A DNA stretch of 64,000 bases. Source: Companilactobacillus zhongbaensis (GTDB taxonomy: Bacteria > Bacillota > Bacilli > Lactobacillales > Lactobacillaceae). The stretch covers positions 1 through 64,000 of the forward strand of contig NZ_RHOM01000006.1 of NCBI RefSeq assembly GCF_003946515.1. The letters are read 5' to 3'. Shown here piece after piece: positions 37,435 to 46,117 of the stretch. The translations under genes and the position numbers were made by a program. The notes beneath the pieces are model-generated. The model had not been told where the DNA came from. It did no database searches and was given only the letters and a program-made list of their open reading frames with translations. Numbering within the stretch: the first letter of the stretch is position 1; each line of letters opens with the position of its first letter.

Positions 37435-38776
37435 CAAACATATTTGTCGTTACGACTTTTACTTTATTTTTAGGGATCTTAACGATCACATTTTGGATCC
37501 TAGCGCCATCGACCTTACCTGAAGTCAACTTCACGCCACTCTTTAAAGTAATGCTCTTAGGGTGGTTAACATCAGGGATCTCATTTAAATTCATAATTAA
37601 ATATCCTGCAATAGTATCGGCGTCTTCTTGCTCTTCGTCAATATCTTCATCGAATAAATCGTTGAAATCTTCGATTGAGAGCTTACCAACTACAGAGTAT
37701 TTAGTTGAAGAGATTCGGTGATAATTAGTAGTAGTTTGATCATATTCGTCATCGATCTCACCAACTATCTCTTCCAAAATATCTTCGATCGTAGCCAATC
37801 CAACCACACCACCGTAATCATCCATGATCATGGCGATTTGTGTCTGTGTCGACTGCATCTTCAATAGTAAGGAATCGATACTAGTAGATTCAGGAACGAA
37901 TAGTGGTTCAATCATTAACTTCTTCAAGTTAACATTCTCAAAACCAGAAATACGAGCTTGCTTCAACAAGTTCTTAATATGAACGATTCCGATAATAGTA
38001 TCCTTATCACCGCCGTAAACAGGGACACGTGAATAAGGCTGTGCTAAAATTGCATCGATATTATCATCTAACGAGTCGTTAATATCGATCATGAAAGCGT
38101 CAGTTCTAGGGACCATGACTTCACGGACCGTCTTATCACTGAACTTGATAATACCTTGAAGCATTTGATACTCGTCAGCATTGATCGTGCCGCTTTCACG
38201 CGACTTTTGAATCGTTGAAAGCATCTCATTACGAGATACCTTGTCTTTCTTTTGAGAAAAATCGATCGGTGTGATTTTCATCAAACCGTGCAAGCAAGCA
38301 GTCATGAACCAAACGAATGGTTTCAAGATCTTGCTAGTAGCATTAATAATAGGTTCGGTAAATCTTAATACTTGATATGACCGGTGAACGGCGATCTGTT
38401 TGGGAAATAGTTCGCCAAAGATCAAAATCAGAAAAGATAGGACGATCGTAATAATAACGATTGAAAGTTCCATGCTTCCTGGAAAATTACCGATCACACC
38501 TTCTAATTTTGTACTTAAACTTGTGGCAGCAATTGCTGAAGATAAAAACCCAGCTAAGGTCACTGCTACTTGGATCGTTGATAAAAAATTAGTAGGATGA
38601 TTGATTTCGCGTAAAATGCGGTTGTCCTTACGACCGCCTTGTTCGGCCTTTTTCTCGACTTCCGCCTTATTTACCGAAACGATTGCCATCTCGCCAGCAG
38701 CGTAAATAGCATCTAGGAGCGTTAATACGACAATAATCAATAATTGTACGCTTAACGCGACAGGGTCATCACTCAT
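37421..38776 (-). CDS. CNNM/CorC-family CBS-domain membrane protein (hemolysin-like)
   Basis: About 451 residues: an N-terminal DUF21 membrane domain (four helices, about 5-165), a CBS pair (about 215-335, with GIVHIKNLL and GVVGLATIEDILEEIVGEI) and a C-terminal CorC/HlyC domain. The family handles magnesium or cobalt efflux; the hemolysin name is historical. ATG at 38776 has AGAGAG at a long spacing; a GTG twelve bases upstream is an alternative. It is divergent from the next small gene. Confidence 0.88.
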   Translation of the reverse strand: MSDDPVALSVQLLIIVVLTLLDAIYAAGEMAIVSVNKAEVEKKAEQGGRKDNRILREINHPTNFLSTIQVAVTLAGFLSSAIAATSLSTKLEGVIGNFPGSMELSIVIITIVLSFLILIFGELFPKQIAVHRSYQVLRFTEPIINATSKILKPFVWFMTACLHGLMKITPIDFSQKKDKVSRNEMLSTIQKSRESGTINADEYQMLQGIIKFSDKTVREVMVPRTDAFMIDINDSLDDNIDAILAQPYSRVPVYGGDKDTIIGIVHIKNLLKQARISGFENVNLKKLMIEPLFVPESTSIDSLLLKMQSTQTQIAMIMDDYGGVVGLATIEDILEEIVGEIDDEYDQTTTNYHRISSTKYSVVGKLSIEDFNDLFDEDIDEEQEDADTIAGYLIMNLNEIPDVNHPKSITLKSGVKLTSGKVDGARIQNVIVKIPKNKVKVVTTNMFEKKY

Positions 38777-38904
38777 TAATTTTTTCACTCTCTTTCATAT
38801 TAAATAAAAATGATGTAACAATTATAGCAGGTGTAAAACAATTCAACAATATTACTGCCATTAATGATAAAATAAATTTAATACTATATAAGGAGTAATT
38901 GAAA

Positions 38905-39375
38905 TTGTCTAACAAAAAAATCATCGTTATTTATTTATTTTTCTTCTTCATCCCTTACATAGTAAGCCTTCTGATCGCAGGCATGGCCTACAATGCTCTA
39001 GTCTTACACGCTTTGACTTGGCGAATCGTGGTTGGTGGGATCGTCGGTTCCTTAGGGATCTTCGCCATCAAGGTGATCGCACAACGGCCGATTCTGATCA
39101 TGTATCGTAATTCCACTAGAAAACCACTCAAACGTTTCATTCACTTTTTTATCCTGGAACGCGACAAAGTCATCATCGGTTTAAACTTATTGATCGACTT
39201 TTTCTTGAGCATCGGTAGTATTTATCTCGTGGCTAAAGTATTTCCCCTATCACAAATCTTAGGATCGACCATCGGTTGGCTCGTCTTGATCGTGATGGTA
39301 TCCGTGACCTTAGCCTCATACCTCGAATTCGACTCACTATCGATTTATACCGAAAAAAAGAAAATAAAAGATTAA
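38905..39375 (+). CDS. Hypothetical membrane protein, 156 residues
   Basis: Four predicted membrane helices (about 5-25, 35-55, 80-105, 110-135) and a charged tail ending EKKKIKD. I do not recognise the family. TTG at 38905 is nine bases behind AGGAG; a TTG two codons earlier is only three bases from it. It stands alone between the CNNM gene and the Cys leader. Function unknown. Confidence 0.65.
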   Translation: MSNKKIIVIYLFFFFIPYIVSLLIAGMAYNALVLHALTWRIVVGGIVGSLGIFAIKVIAQRPILIMYRNSTRKPLKRFIHFFILERDKVIIGLNLLIDFFLSIGSIYLVAKVFPLSQILGSTIGWLVLIVMVSVTLASYLEFDSLSIYTEKKKIKD

Positions 39376-39438
39376 ATACTTGACTTAATGAAATACTAAT
39401 CATATTCTAAATGCATAACTATCAGAGGAGAATTTGAC

Positions 39439-39534
39439 ATGAAGCAATCATACAACACAAAAATGGATGCATGTTGCTGTGTAATGATGAAAGATCATTA
39501 TACTTTTTCAGCATGTCTAATTCCACTCAATTGA
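39439..39534 (+). CDS. Cys-rich leader peptide of a transcription attenuator, 31 residues
   Basis: A very short frame behind GAGGAG with ATG at 39439. It contains three Cys codons in a row (residues 12-14, TGT TGC TGT) and a fourth at residue 26, plus Met-Met at 16-17. A hairpin whose 5' arm overlaps the Cys codons is formed by AATGAT/ATCATT (39484 onward), extended by GCTG/CAGC. A rho-independent terminator follows at 39561. The layout is that of a ribosome-mediated attenuator: shortage of charged tRNA-Cys stalls the ribosome at residues 12-14 and allows the acyltransferase-cysK genes to be read. Confidence 0.75.
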   Translation: MKQSYNTKMDACCCVMMKDHYTFSACLIPLN

Positions 39535-39560
39535 TAACTAGTAGCGAATACTTTATTCAA

Positions 39561-39592
39561 GGGAGCTGACAATTAGTCAGTTCCCTTTTTTT
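39561..39592 (+). terminator. Attenuator terminator before the MetA-family gene
   Basis: GGGAGCTGAC-AATTA-GTCAGTTCCC, ten pairs including one G-T, followed by eight T. It stands 26 bases behind the leader peptide stop and 24 bases before the next start codon, so it must be bypassed for expression. A competing pairing of CTAATT (39517-39522) with AATTAG in its loop is possible. Confidence 0.85.
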
Positions 39593-39615
39593 ATGGAATG
39601 GAAAGGAGCAACATC

Positions 39616-40422
39616 GTGGACACTGTAAAAATTGGTGTTTTGAATTTGATGTATAACAAACTCGAAACGAATCAAAACTTTTATAAGTCACTGACCCGGG
39701 CACATAACAACGTTGAATTAGTTTACTATTATTCAGCCACTCGTTATGTTGACCGGAAACTAGATCCATCGATCACCAATACGATGAAACCTTTGGATCT
39801 GAATGACCTTCCCAACTTAGATGGCTTTATTATCACCGGCAGTCCGATCGAACAATTGGATTTTTCCGAAGTCACCTATGAAGATGAGATCAACGAATTA
39901 TTAAATACTTTAAATGAAATGAGGATCCCCCAGCTGTACGTCTGCTGGGGTGCGATGGCAGCCTTACATCATTTGTACGGCATCGACAAAAAGATCCTAC
40001 CGCATAAAACTTTTGGCGTTTTCCAAAATAACGTCTTGCACTCGTCAAAACTTTTGCAAAACATTAGCGACAATTTCCCTGCTCCACATGCTAGATATGC
40101 GGAAATGAATCAACAACAGATCAATGACAATTCTCAACTAGTCTTGAACGTTTTAAATGACAAAGGCTTACTATTTTTAGCCGAGGCAAAAGGCAAACCT
40201 CAAGCTTTCCTATTTTCACATCTGGAATATCAACGAGACGATTTGAAGAAGGAATACGAGAGAGAATACAACGCCCATCCAGAGCTTGATCCGGTCCAGC
40301 CAGAAAACTACTATTCACCGATCAACGACCAGCCTATGTTTGCTTGGAAAGAGATCCAAGAAAAGTTCTTTGGTAACTGGGTCGAACAAGTCATGGCTGC
40401 TAAGGAGCAAGCGTGTAGCTGA
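39616..40422 (+). CDS. MetA-family acyltransferase (probable serine O-acetyltransferase)
   Basis: Homoserine O-acyltransferase fold (class I glutaminase-like) of 268 residues. The nucleophile Cys lies in YVCWGAMAALHHLYG and the His-x-Glu pair in FSHLEYQ. It is usually annotated as homoserine O-succinyl- or acetyltransferase. In Lactobacillus casei the homologue next to cysK was shown to act as serine acetyltransferase, which fits the cysK neighbour here and the Cys leader. The GTG at 39616 follows AAAGGAG at seven bases; upstream codons overlap the ribosome site. Confidence 0.85.
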   Translation: MDTVKIGVLNLMYNKLETNQNFYKSLTRAHNNVELVYYYSATRYVDRKLDPSITNTMKPLDLNDLPNLDGFIITGSPIEQLDFSEVTYEDEINELLNTLNEMRIPQLYVCWGAMAALHHLYGIDKKILPHKTFGVFQNNVLHSSKLLQNISDNFPAPHARYAEMNQQQINDNSQLVLNVLNDKGLLFLAEAKGKPQAFLFSHLEYQRDDLKKEYEREYNAHPELDPVQPENYYSPINDQPMFAWKEIQEKFFGNWVEQVMAAKEQACS

Positions 40423-40498
40423 TGGAGGTGGTCTCAGGCGTAAAGATCTACTGAATGTTATACAATAAGAATATTAAGGAATTCATTGGAGGAATATC

Positions 40499-41422
40499 AT
40501 GACAAAAATTGCAAACAATATCACAGAATTAATTGGTAACACACCTATCGTTAAGTTGAACAACGTTGTACCAGAAGACGCTGCTGACGTGTATGTAAAA
40601 TTGGAGTTCTTTAACCCAGGAAGTTCCATTAAAGACCGTATTGCCCTATCAATGATCGAATCTGCCGAAAAAGCCGGCAAGTTAAAACCTGGTGACACTA
40701 TCGTTGAACCTACTTCAGGTAACACAGGAATCGGTCTTTCACTTGTAGCATCTGCCAAAGGCTATCACTTGATCATCATGATGCCAGACACAATGAGTGT
40801 TGAACGTCGTAAGATCATGCAAGGTTATGGTACTGAACTAGTCCTTACACCAGGAAGCGAAGGTATGGGTGGTGCCATCAAACGTGCTAAAGAATTATCT
40901 GAAGAAAAAGGTTACTTCCTACCTATGCAATTCTCAAATCCAGCTAACCCTGAGATCCATGAAAAAACAACTGGTAAAGAAATCATCGATGCCTTTGCAG
41001 GTGAAACAGTTGATGCTTTCGTAGCCGGTGTTGGTACTGGTGGTACTTTATCAGGTGTCAGCCACGCTTTGACTAAGAAATTCCCAGACGTTAAAATCTA
41101 TGCTCTTGAAGCTGCCGAATCTCCTCTACTTAAAGAAGGAAAAACTGGTAAGCACAAGATCCAAGGAATCAGTGCTGGTATGATCCCAGATACCTTAGAT
41201 CAAGACTCATACTCAGACATCGTCGAAGTTACTTCTGACCAAGCTATCAACATGGCTCAAGAAGTCAGCCGTAAAGAAGGCTTTTTACCAGGAATTTCTG
41301 CTGGTGCTAATATCTTTGGTGCTATTGAAATCGCCAAGAAGTTAGGCAAAGGCAAAAAGGTCGTTACAGTCTCACCTGACAACGGCGAAAGATACTTATC
41401 AACTGATTTATTTAATTTCTAG
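40499..41422 (+). CDS. cysK: Cysteine synthase
   Basis: O-acetylserine sulfhydrylase, 307 residues, fold type II PLP enzyme. The PLP lysine is in [11 protein letters not shown] near residue 44; TSGNTGIG binds the substrate carboxylate and [10 protein letters not shown] the phosphate. TTGGAGGAA precedes the ATG. It probably shares the attenuated transcript of the acyltransferase gene 76 bases upstream and may also be able to use O-acetylhomoserine poorly. Confidence 0.95.
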   Translation: MTKIANNITELIGNTPIVKLNNVVPEDAADVYVKLEFFNPGSSIKDRIALSMIESAEKAGKLKPGDTIVEPTSGNTGIGLSLVASAKGYHLIIMMPDTMSVERRKIMQGYGTELVLTPGSEGMGGAIKRAKELSEEKGYFLPMQFSNPANPEIHEKTTGKEIIDAFAGETVDAFVAGVGTGGTLSGVSHALTKKFPDVKIYALEAAESPLLKEGKTGKHKIQGISAGMIPDTLDQDSYSDIVEVTSDQAINMAQEVSRKEGFLPGISAGANIFGAIEIAKKLGKGKKVVTVSPDNGERYLSTDLFNF

Positions 41423-41503
41423 AAATTAAATTCAAATCTTTTTAATTAATAGCAATTTGTGAGAGAATAAAAAACATTAATTCTATTGGGGGAAATTCAG
41501 AAT

Positions 41504-42283
41504 ATGAAGAAACGAATTCTAGTACTACTTTCATTAGTAGCAACTATCGCCTTAGTGCTTACAGGTTGCTCATCCAACAAGTCAAGCGAGACTAAGACCG
41601 CGGGGACTCTTACGATCGGACTTGAAGGAACTTATGCTCCTTATTCATACCGTGAAAATGGTAAATTAACTGGTTTTGAAGTTGATTTTGCTAAAGCTTT
41701 AGCTAAAAAGATGGACCTTAAAGCTAAGTTTGTTCCAACTAAATGGGACTCATTGATCGCCGGTCTAAATTCAAAGACTTTCGATATCGTGATCAACAAC
41801 GTTGGTGAAACTAAAGACAGAGAAAAGCATTACATCTTTGCTAAACCTTACGTTCAATCAAAATCAGTTTTAATTACTAAAGAAGACGATCCTTCTATCA
41901 AATCAGTCGACGATTTAAAGGGTGTCAAAGTGGCTGAAGGTACTGGTACCGACAACTACAACAAAGCTAAGAAATTCGGAGCTAATATCGTCCCATCATC
42001 TGATTTTGCTACTACAATGTCTATGATCAAACAAGGACGTGTCAAAGCTACTATCAATTCACGTGAAGCTTTCTTAACTTGGCAAAAAGATAACAAGAAC
42101 AGCGGATTGAAGTATCAAGTTATCCCAACTAACAAGATTCCAAATACTAAGATTGCTCCAATTTTCAACAAAGATAGCACAGCTTTACGCGACAAGGTCA
42201 ACAAAGCCGAACAAGAACTTAGAGAAGATGGCACACTCAAGCGTCTATCGATCAAGTACTTCGGTGAAGACATTAGTAAATAA
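41504..42283 (+). CDS. Polar amino acid ABC transporter substrate-binding lipoprotein (cystine-like)
   Basis: Extracellular solute-binding protein of 259 residues, SBP_bac_3 family. A lipoprotein signal of 21 residues ends LVLTG-C22. The binding domain includes GLEGTYAPYSYRENGKLTGFEVDFAKALAKK at about 37-67 and GVKVAEGTGTDN near 140. Location behind cysK suggests cystine as ligand, by analogy with TcyA. ATG at 41504 follows GGGGGAAA. First of three transporter genes. Confidence 0.88.
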   Translation: MKKRILVLLSLVATIALVLTGCSSNKSSETKTAGTLTIGLEGTYAPYSYRENGKLTGFEVDFAKALAKKMDLKAKFVPTKWDSLIAGLNSKTFDIVINNVGETKDREKHYIFAKPYVQSKSVLITKEDDPSIKSVDDLKGVKVAEGTGTDNYNKAKKFGANIVPSSDFATTMSMIKQGRVKATINSREAFLTWQKDNKNSGLKYQVIPTNKIPNTKIAPIFNKDSTALRDKVNKAEQELREDGTLKRLSIKYFGEDISK

Positions 42284-42314
42284 TCATTTTTAATTTTCGA
42301 GAGGGGCGGATTTT

Positions 42315-43010
42315 ATGTGGCATATAATTATTACATCATTGCCAGAAATGTTAGTCGCAATGGTGCAATACACCATTCCGTTAGCGATAATCGCATTTAT
42401 ATTTGGATTGATACTTGCAGTCCTAACAGCTTTAATCAAATTTATTGAACCGAGTGAAAACAAAGCCATCAAGTATCCATGGTTAGTTTTAAGAGCGATC
42501 GCCAATTTTTATGTTTGGGTCTTTCGTTCAACGCCACTCCTAGTTCAGCTGTTCATCATTTTCTTTGGATTGCCAAATATCGGTGTGCAATTAGATCCAT
42601 TTATCGCTGCAGTGATCGGATTCTCACTTAACACTGGTGCTTATGCCTCAGAAACGATCCGTTCAGCTTTATTATCAGTCCCACAAGATCAATGGGACGC
42701 AGCTTTTACCTTAGGTTTTTCAACGAAACAAACATTAATGAAGATCATCTTGCCACAAGCTGTCAGAATTGCTTTACCACCACTATCGAACTCATTCATT
42801 AGTTTGGTAAAGGACACTTCCCTGGCCAGTTCGATCACCATTTTGGAAATGTTTCAAGTCAGTCAACAGATCACCGCTAAGAACTTCCAGCCACTACTAA
42901 TGTACACATTAGCAGCAGCACTCTACGCCATCATCTGCAGTCTCTTAACTTGGTTACAACACTACCTCGAAAAGAGAACTTCAAGATACGTTAAAGGAAG
43001 TGAAGCTTAA
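42315..43010 (+). CDS. Amino acid ABC transporter permease (cystine-like)
   Basis: HisM-type permease of 231 residues with about five membrane helices. The N-terminal twisting segment FRSTPLLVQLFIIFFGLP is typical, and the EAA motif appears as DQWDAAFTLGFSTKQTLMKIILPQAVRIALPPLSNS. It ends one base into the ATPase gene start. The substrate is inferred from the neighbours only. Confidence 0.9.
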   Translation: MWHIIITSLPEMLVAMVQYTIPLAIIAFIFGLILAVLTALIKFIEPSENKAIKYPWLVLRAIANFYVWVFRSTPLLVQLFIIFFGLPNIGVQLDPFIAAVIGFSLNTGAYASETIRSALLSVPQDQWDAAFTLGFSTKQTLMKIILPQAVRIALPPLSNSFISLVKDTSLASSITILEMFQVSQQITAKNFQPLLMYTLAAALYAIICSLLTWLQHYLEKRTSRYVKGSEA

Positions 43011-43765
43011 TGATCTCAATGAAAAACATCATCAAGAAGTACGACGGTAAAGAAGTCTTAAAAGACATCTCCGTTGACTTCCCTGAAGGAAAAACCTCAG
43101 TGATCTTAGGGCCATCAGGATCAGGAAAATCGACCTTACTACGTTCGATCGACTTACTAGTAAGACCAGAATCAGGAGTCTTAAACTTCTCAGATTTTTC
43201 TTACAACTACGCTGAATCACTATCCAAAAAAGATAGCATGAGGATCCGTCAAAAGACGAGCATGGTTTTCCAAAACTGGAACTTGTTCCCAAACTTGACA
43301 GTGCTAAAGAACATTACCGAAGCACCAGTCAACGTTTTGAAAATGTCACAAGATGAAGCCAACAAAGTAGCCAGAGATCTCTTAGACAAAGTTGGCCTAG
43401 CCGAATACGAAGACAGATATCCAAGTCAACTATCCGGAGGACAACAACAAAGAATCTCCATCTGTAGAGCTCTAGCAATGGACCCAGACTACATCTTACT
43501 AGACGAACCAACCAGTGCCCTAGATCCCGAGCTAGAAACACAAGTACTCAAGATCCTAGAAGAAATGGCAAAAGATGGACAATCAATGATCATCGTAACC
43601 CACAACATGGAATTTGCCAGACTAGTATCAGACAAAATAGTCTTCATTGAAGATGGTGAAAAAGTCTACGACGGAGCCACAAACGACTTCTTCGAAAACC
43701 CAACACCAAGAATCAAAGACTTTCTCGCTGGGATCTCATTGGATCCAAATAAAATTAACAAATAA
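43010..43765 (+). CDS. Amino acid ABC transporter ATP-binding protein (cystine-like)
   Basis: GlnQ-type ATPase of 251 residues. Walker A GPSGSGKST, Q loop FQNWNLFP, signature LSGGQQQR, Walker B YILLDEPTSALD, switch His VTHNMEF. Its ATG overlaps the permease stop. Terminator and element A4 follow. Together with the two upstream genes it makes a complete importer, probably for cystine. Confidence 0.92.
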   Translation: MISMKNIIKKYDGKEVLKDISVDFPEGKTSVILGPSGSGKSTLLRSIDLLVRPESGVLNFSDFSYNYAESLSKKDSMRIRQKTSMVFQNWNLFPNLTVLKNITEAPVNVLKMSQDEANKVARDLLDKVGLAEYEDRYPSQLSGGQQQRISICRALAMDPDYILLDEPTSALDPELETQVLKILEEMAKDGQSMIIVTHNMEFARLVSDKIVFIEDGEKVYDGATNDFFENPTPRIKDFLAGISLDPNKINK

Positions 43766-43768
43766 AAA

Positions 43769-43802
43769 AAGTAGCTCAGATATCGTCTGAGCTACTTTTT
43801 TA
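43769..43802 (+). terminator. Rho-independent terminator of the cys/ABC genes
   Basis: AAGTAGCTCAGA-TATCG-TCTGAGCTACTT followed by T run, four bases past the stop codon. Confidence 0.92.
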
Positions 43803-43820
43803 TTGAGGTATGTTTTGATT

Positions 43821-44210
43821 GGTGGCGGTTCACTGCCGGTCCTGGAGGGTTCCGGAAAATGCGCTGTGGAACGCCATGGACCCACTTTGAACCAATCGAG
43901 AAGACCACTCGCTTGTTTCAAAGCTGGGTCTTTCACTAAGCGGTGAACCGCTAAGTGAAATTTCATGGCTGACAGCGATTTTCCTCCACCCTCCAGGACC
44001 TAGGGGTACAATAATATCTTTTTTGTGTGGGGGCACGGTACTTACCTTTATAGTGGTAGTTGTTTGGGTTTATATTGATGTACTTATTTTTATCCTCTCC
44101 TAGGATTTTGACATCTTATTTCTATCTTGTTGATTTATTTTTGAAAAATCATCGGTTTTTACTTTGTTAGTGAAGAAATCATTTATCTCATACAGTAATT
44201 GATTTTTGAG
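43821..44210 (+). repeat. Family A modular cruciform element, copy A4 (core 43821-44014)
   Basis: Starts about 20 bases behind the terminator. Outer stem GGTCCTGGAGGGT/ACCCTCCAGGACC, inner stem GGAAAATGCGCTG/CAGCGATTTTCC. The cassette contains hairpin TTTCACTAAGCGGT/ACCGCTAAGTGAAA (reverse reading) and CTTTGAA..CTTTCAAAG-like second arm flanked by GGACCCA/TGGGTC. Flanks on both sides are almost the same as A6 for over 150 bases, while the cassette differs. The gap from 44015 to 44410 contains the tails of A4 and A5 and no gene. Confidence 0.87.
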
Positions 44211-44410
44211 ATACCCCCTCAGACCCTTATCGCAAAAATTGCGAGTTTCAAGCGACGAAGGAGCGAGAAAAGAGCAAGAAAAACATGGAATGACAAAAGA
44301 ACCGATGAAATGATCAAAAATAAATGGACCAGATAAGGGGAAGAAAAATAGCAATCAAATCACACCAAACCTAGGGACCACAATTCCCACCCCAAAATCG
44401 ATTTTTGACA

Positions 44411-44610
44411 AACCTAGGTTCGGTGGAGGGTGGAGGGAATTCGCCGTCAGCCGCGAAATTTTTGTTTGCACGGCATGGGCCGTGCTTACGAAAAGGTCAA
44501 GCTTTGAGATGTCCAAGGCGGGTTTCCTTGGATAGCTCAAAGTTGGCCCGCAGCGTTCCACGGCGAAATTCCCGGAACCCTCCACCGAACCGGCAGTGAA
44601 CCACCAACCA
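44411..44610 (-). repeat. Family A modular cruciform element, copy A5
   Basis: Complete, well-preserved copy. Outer stem GGTTCGGTGGAGGGT/ACCCTCCACCGAACC (15 perfect pairs), inner stem GGGAATTCGCCGT/ACGGCGAAATTCCC with one extra A, hairpin 1 GCACGGC-ATGG-GCCGTGC, hairpin 2 TTTGAGATGTCCAAGG/CCTTGGATAGCTCAAA. It lies behind the DUF402 gene terminator, tail to tail with A4. Confidence 0.88.
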
Positions 44611-44629
44611 AACTACAACCTCAAAAAAT

Positions 44630-44665
44630 AAAAAAATGACTGCCAATAAAACATGGCAGTCAAAG
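44630..44665 (-). terminator. Rho-independent terminator of the DUF402 gene
   Basis: On the minus strand GACTGCCA/TGGCAGTC around an eight-base loop followed by A and seven T. Confidence 0.9.
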
Positions 44666-44680
44666 GATCGTGCAATCCAT

Positions 44681-45214
44681 TTAATGGTGAGACAACTCAT
44701 TGTATCTCTTCATCCAGAGATCTATATATTCCGGGGAAAATGGTCCCTTTCCCTGGTCTATCCAATCAATCAAAACATCCACATTATAATGTAGAATCTT
44801 ATCTATTTCAGGTGGATATCTCCACATTCTACTGTGGGCAGCATACTCATCAACATCGAGTAGCCGTTTTTCTCCATCAGGAAATACTTTGACATCTAAA
44901 TCATAATCTATATACTTGATGGCCTCTTTGTCGAGAACGAATGGTGTTGCCAAATTGCAATAATAAGACACGCCTGTGTCACGAATCATTGCGATGATAT
45001 TGAACCAATAATGCTTATGAAAATAAACTATCGCTGGTTCTCTTGTGACCCAACGACGACCGTCAGACTCGGTAACTAGAGTATTCTCGTTACAGCCGAT
45101 GATCTCATTTTCACTGGTCTTCAATACCATTGTTTCACGCCACGTCCGATGCAAGTGACCATCATGTTTATAACTCTGGATTGCTACGTAATCCCCTTCT
45201 CTGGGTATTTGCAT
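44681..45214 (-). CDS. DUF402 family nucleoside tri-/diphosphatase (YgaC-like)
   Basis: About 177 residues, DUF402 (UPF0374) family; members hydrolyse nucleoside tri- and diphosphates with a metal. The family core [18 protein letters not shown] is near the N terminus, with the acidic metal site in [25 protein letters not shown] at 45214 begins the family consensus; a TTG 30 bases upstream is possible because no strong ribosome site is visible for either. Confidence 0.88.
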   Translation of the reverse strand: MQIPREGDYVAIQSYKHDGHLHRTWRETMVLKTSENEIIGCNENTLVTESDGRRWVTREPAIVYFHKHYWFNIIAMIRDTGVSYYCNLATPFVLDKEAIKYIDYDLDVKVFPDGEKRLLDVDEYAAHSRMWRYPPEIDKILHYNVDVLIDWIDQGKGPFSPEYIDLWMKRYNELSHH

Positions 45215-45289
45215 AACGTAACCAGCTTTCAAAATCTTGTTCAAAAAAATTATAACAGAGCCGTGAAACTATTAAAAGAATAATCATAC

Positions 45290-46057
45290 TCAATCTTCTT
45301 CAAGCGCTCGTTTTATTTCTGAGTAAGAAAAACCTTTACCCATCAAATAATTGATCAATTTCGAGGTGTTATCGTAGCGATGAGAAACTTTGTTGATCAT
45401 TTTACGAAGATTGTCTAATTCCTCATCCTCATCTTTTTCTAGGTCTAAGGACTCGATTGCTTGGTTAGTAATGTCTCCGCTGTAACCTTTCGAGTACAAA
45501 CTTTGTTTGAGCTTGATCATTTGTTGTTTAAATGATCCGTGATTAGTTTTGCGCAGTTGCTTCTTGGCAAAATCGGTCGCATTTTCTAGCAAAATGTCTT
45601 GGTCGATCTCAGACATTTTCTCTTTGATGATCGAATCGGGAACGCCTTTTTTGAACATCTTTTGTTCGATGATCTTCGGACCGTTGGCGGAAAGCCTTAA
45701 TTGCGTATTGATGAAACTTTGGGCGTAGGTGGCATCATCGACGTAATTGAGCTCCTTCAATCGATCTAAGACATCCATGATGGTCGGAGTTGTGTACTCT
45801 TTTTTATATAAGTAGTCTTTGATCTCTTTTTCAGTTCGTAATTCGTAGCTTAAATAATTGACGGCATCACCGTAAGCTTTGTTAGTATTTTCTTTGTTTT
45901 TGATCAAAGTAACTTGGGCATCAGTCAATTCTAGATCTTTCATTAATCGAAATTCGATCAAGGTACTTTCACCGACTGGAAAGGCGTATTCACCGTCTAA
46001 ATAAACGTTGTAACGGCCTTTTCTTTTTTGAGCTTGTATTTTTGTAACTTTTGTCAA
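45290..46057 (-). CDS. recX: Regulatory protein RecX
   Basis: Modulator of RecA filaments. 255 residues, all-helical, three repeated three-helix units: INYLSYELRTEKEIKDYLYKK-type, LNYVDDATYAQSFI-type and the C-terminal SYSEIKRALEE. The TTG at 46057 is used as start: CGAGGT precedes it and the family begins KVTKIQAQKRKGRYNVYLDGEYAF there. A longer open frame upstream overlaps the divergent methyltransferase gene and is not credible. Confidence 0.92.
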   Translation of the reverse strand: MTKVTKIQAQKRKGRYNVYLDGEYAFPVGESTLIEFRLMKDLELTDAQVTLIKNKENTNKAYGDAVNYLSYELRTEKEIKDYLYKKEYTTPTIMDVLDRLKELNYVDDATYAQSFINTQLRLSANGPKIIEQKMFKKGVPDSIIKEKMSEIDQDILLENATDFAKKQLRKTNHGSFKQQMIKLKQSLYSKGYSGDITNQAIESLDLEKDEDEELDNLRKMINKVSHRYDNTSKLINYLMGKGFSYSEIKRALEED

Positions 46058-46117
46058 TTGACTTACCTCGCGTGTTATACTCAAATGTAGTTTAGAGCCT
46101 AAATAAAGGAAGAATTC

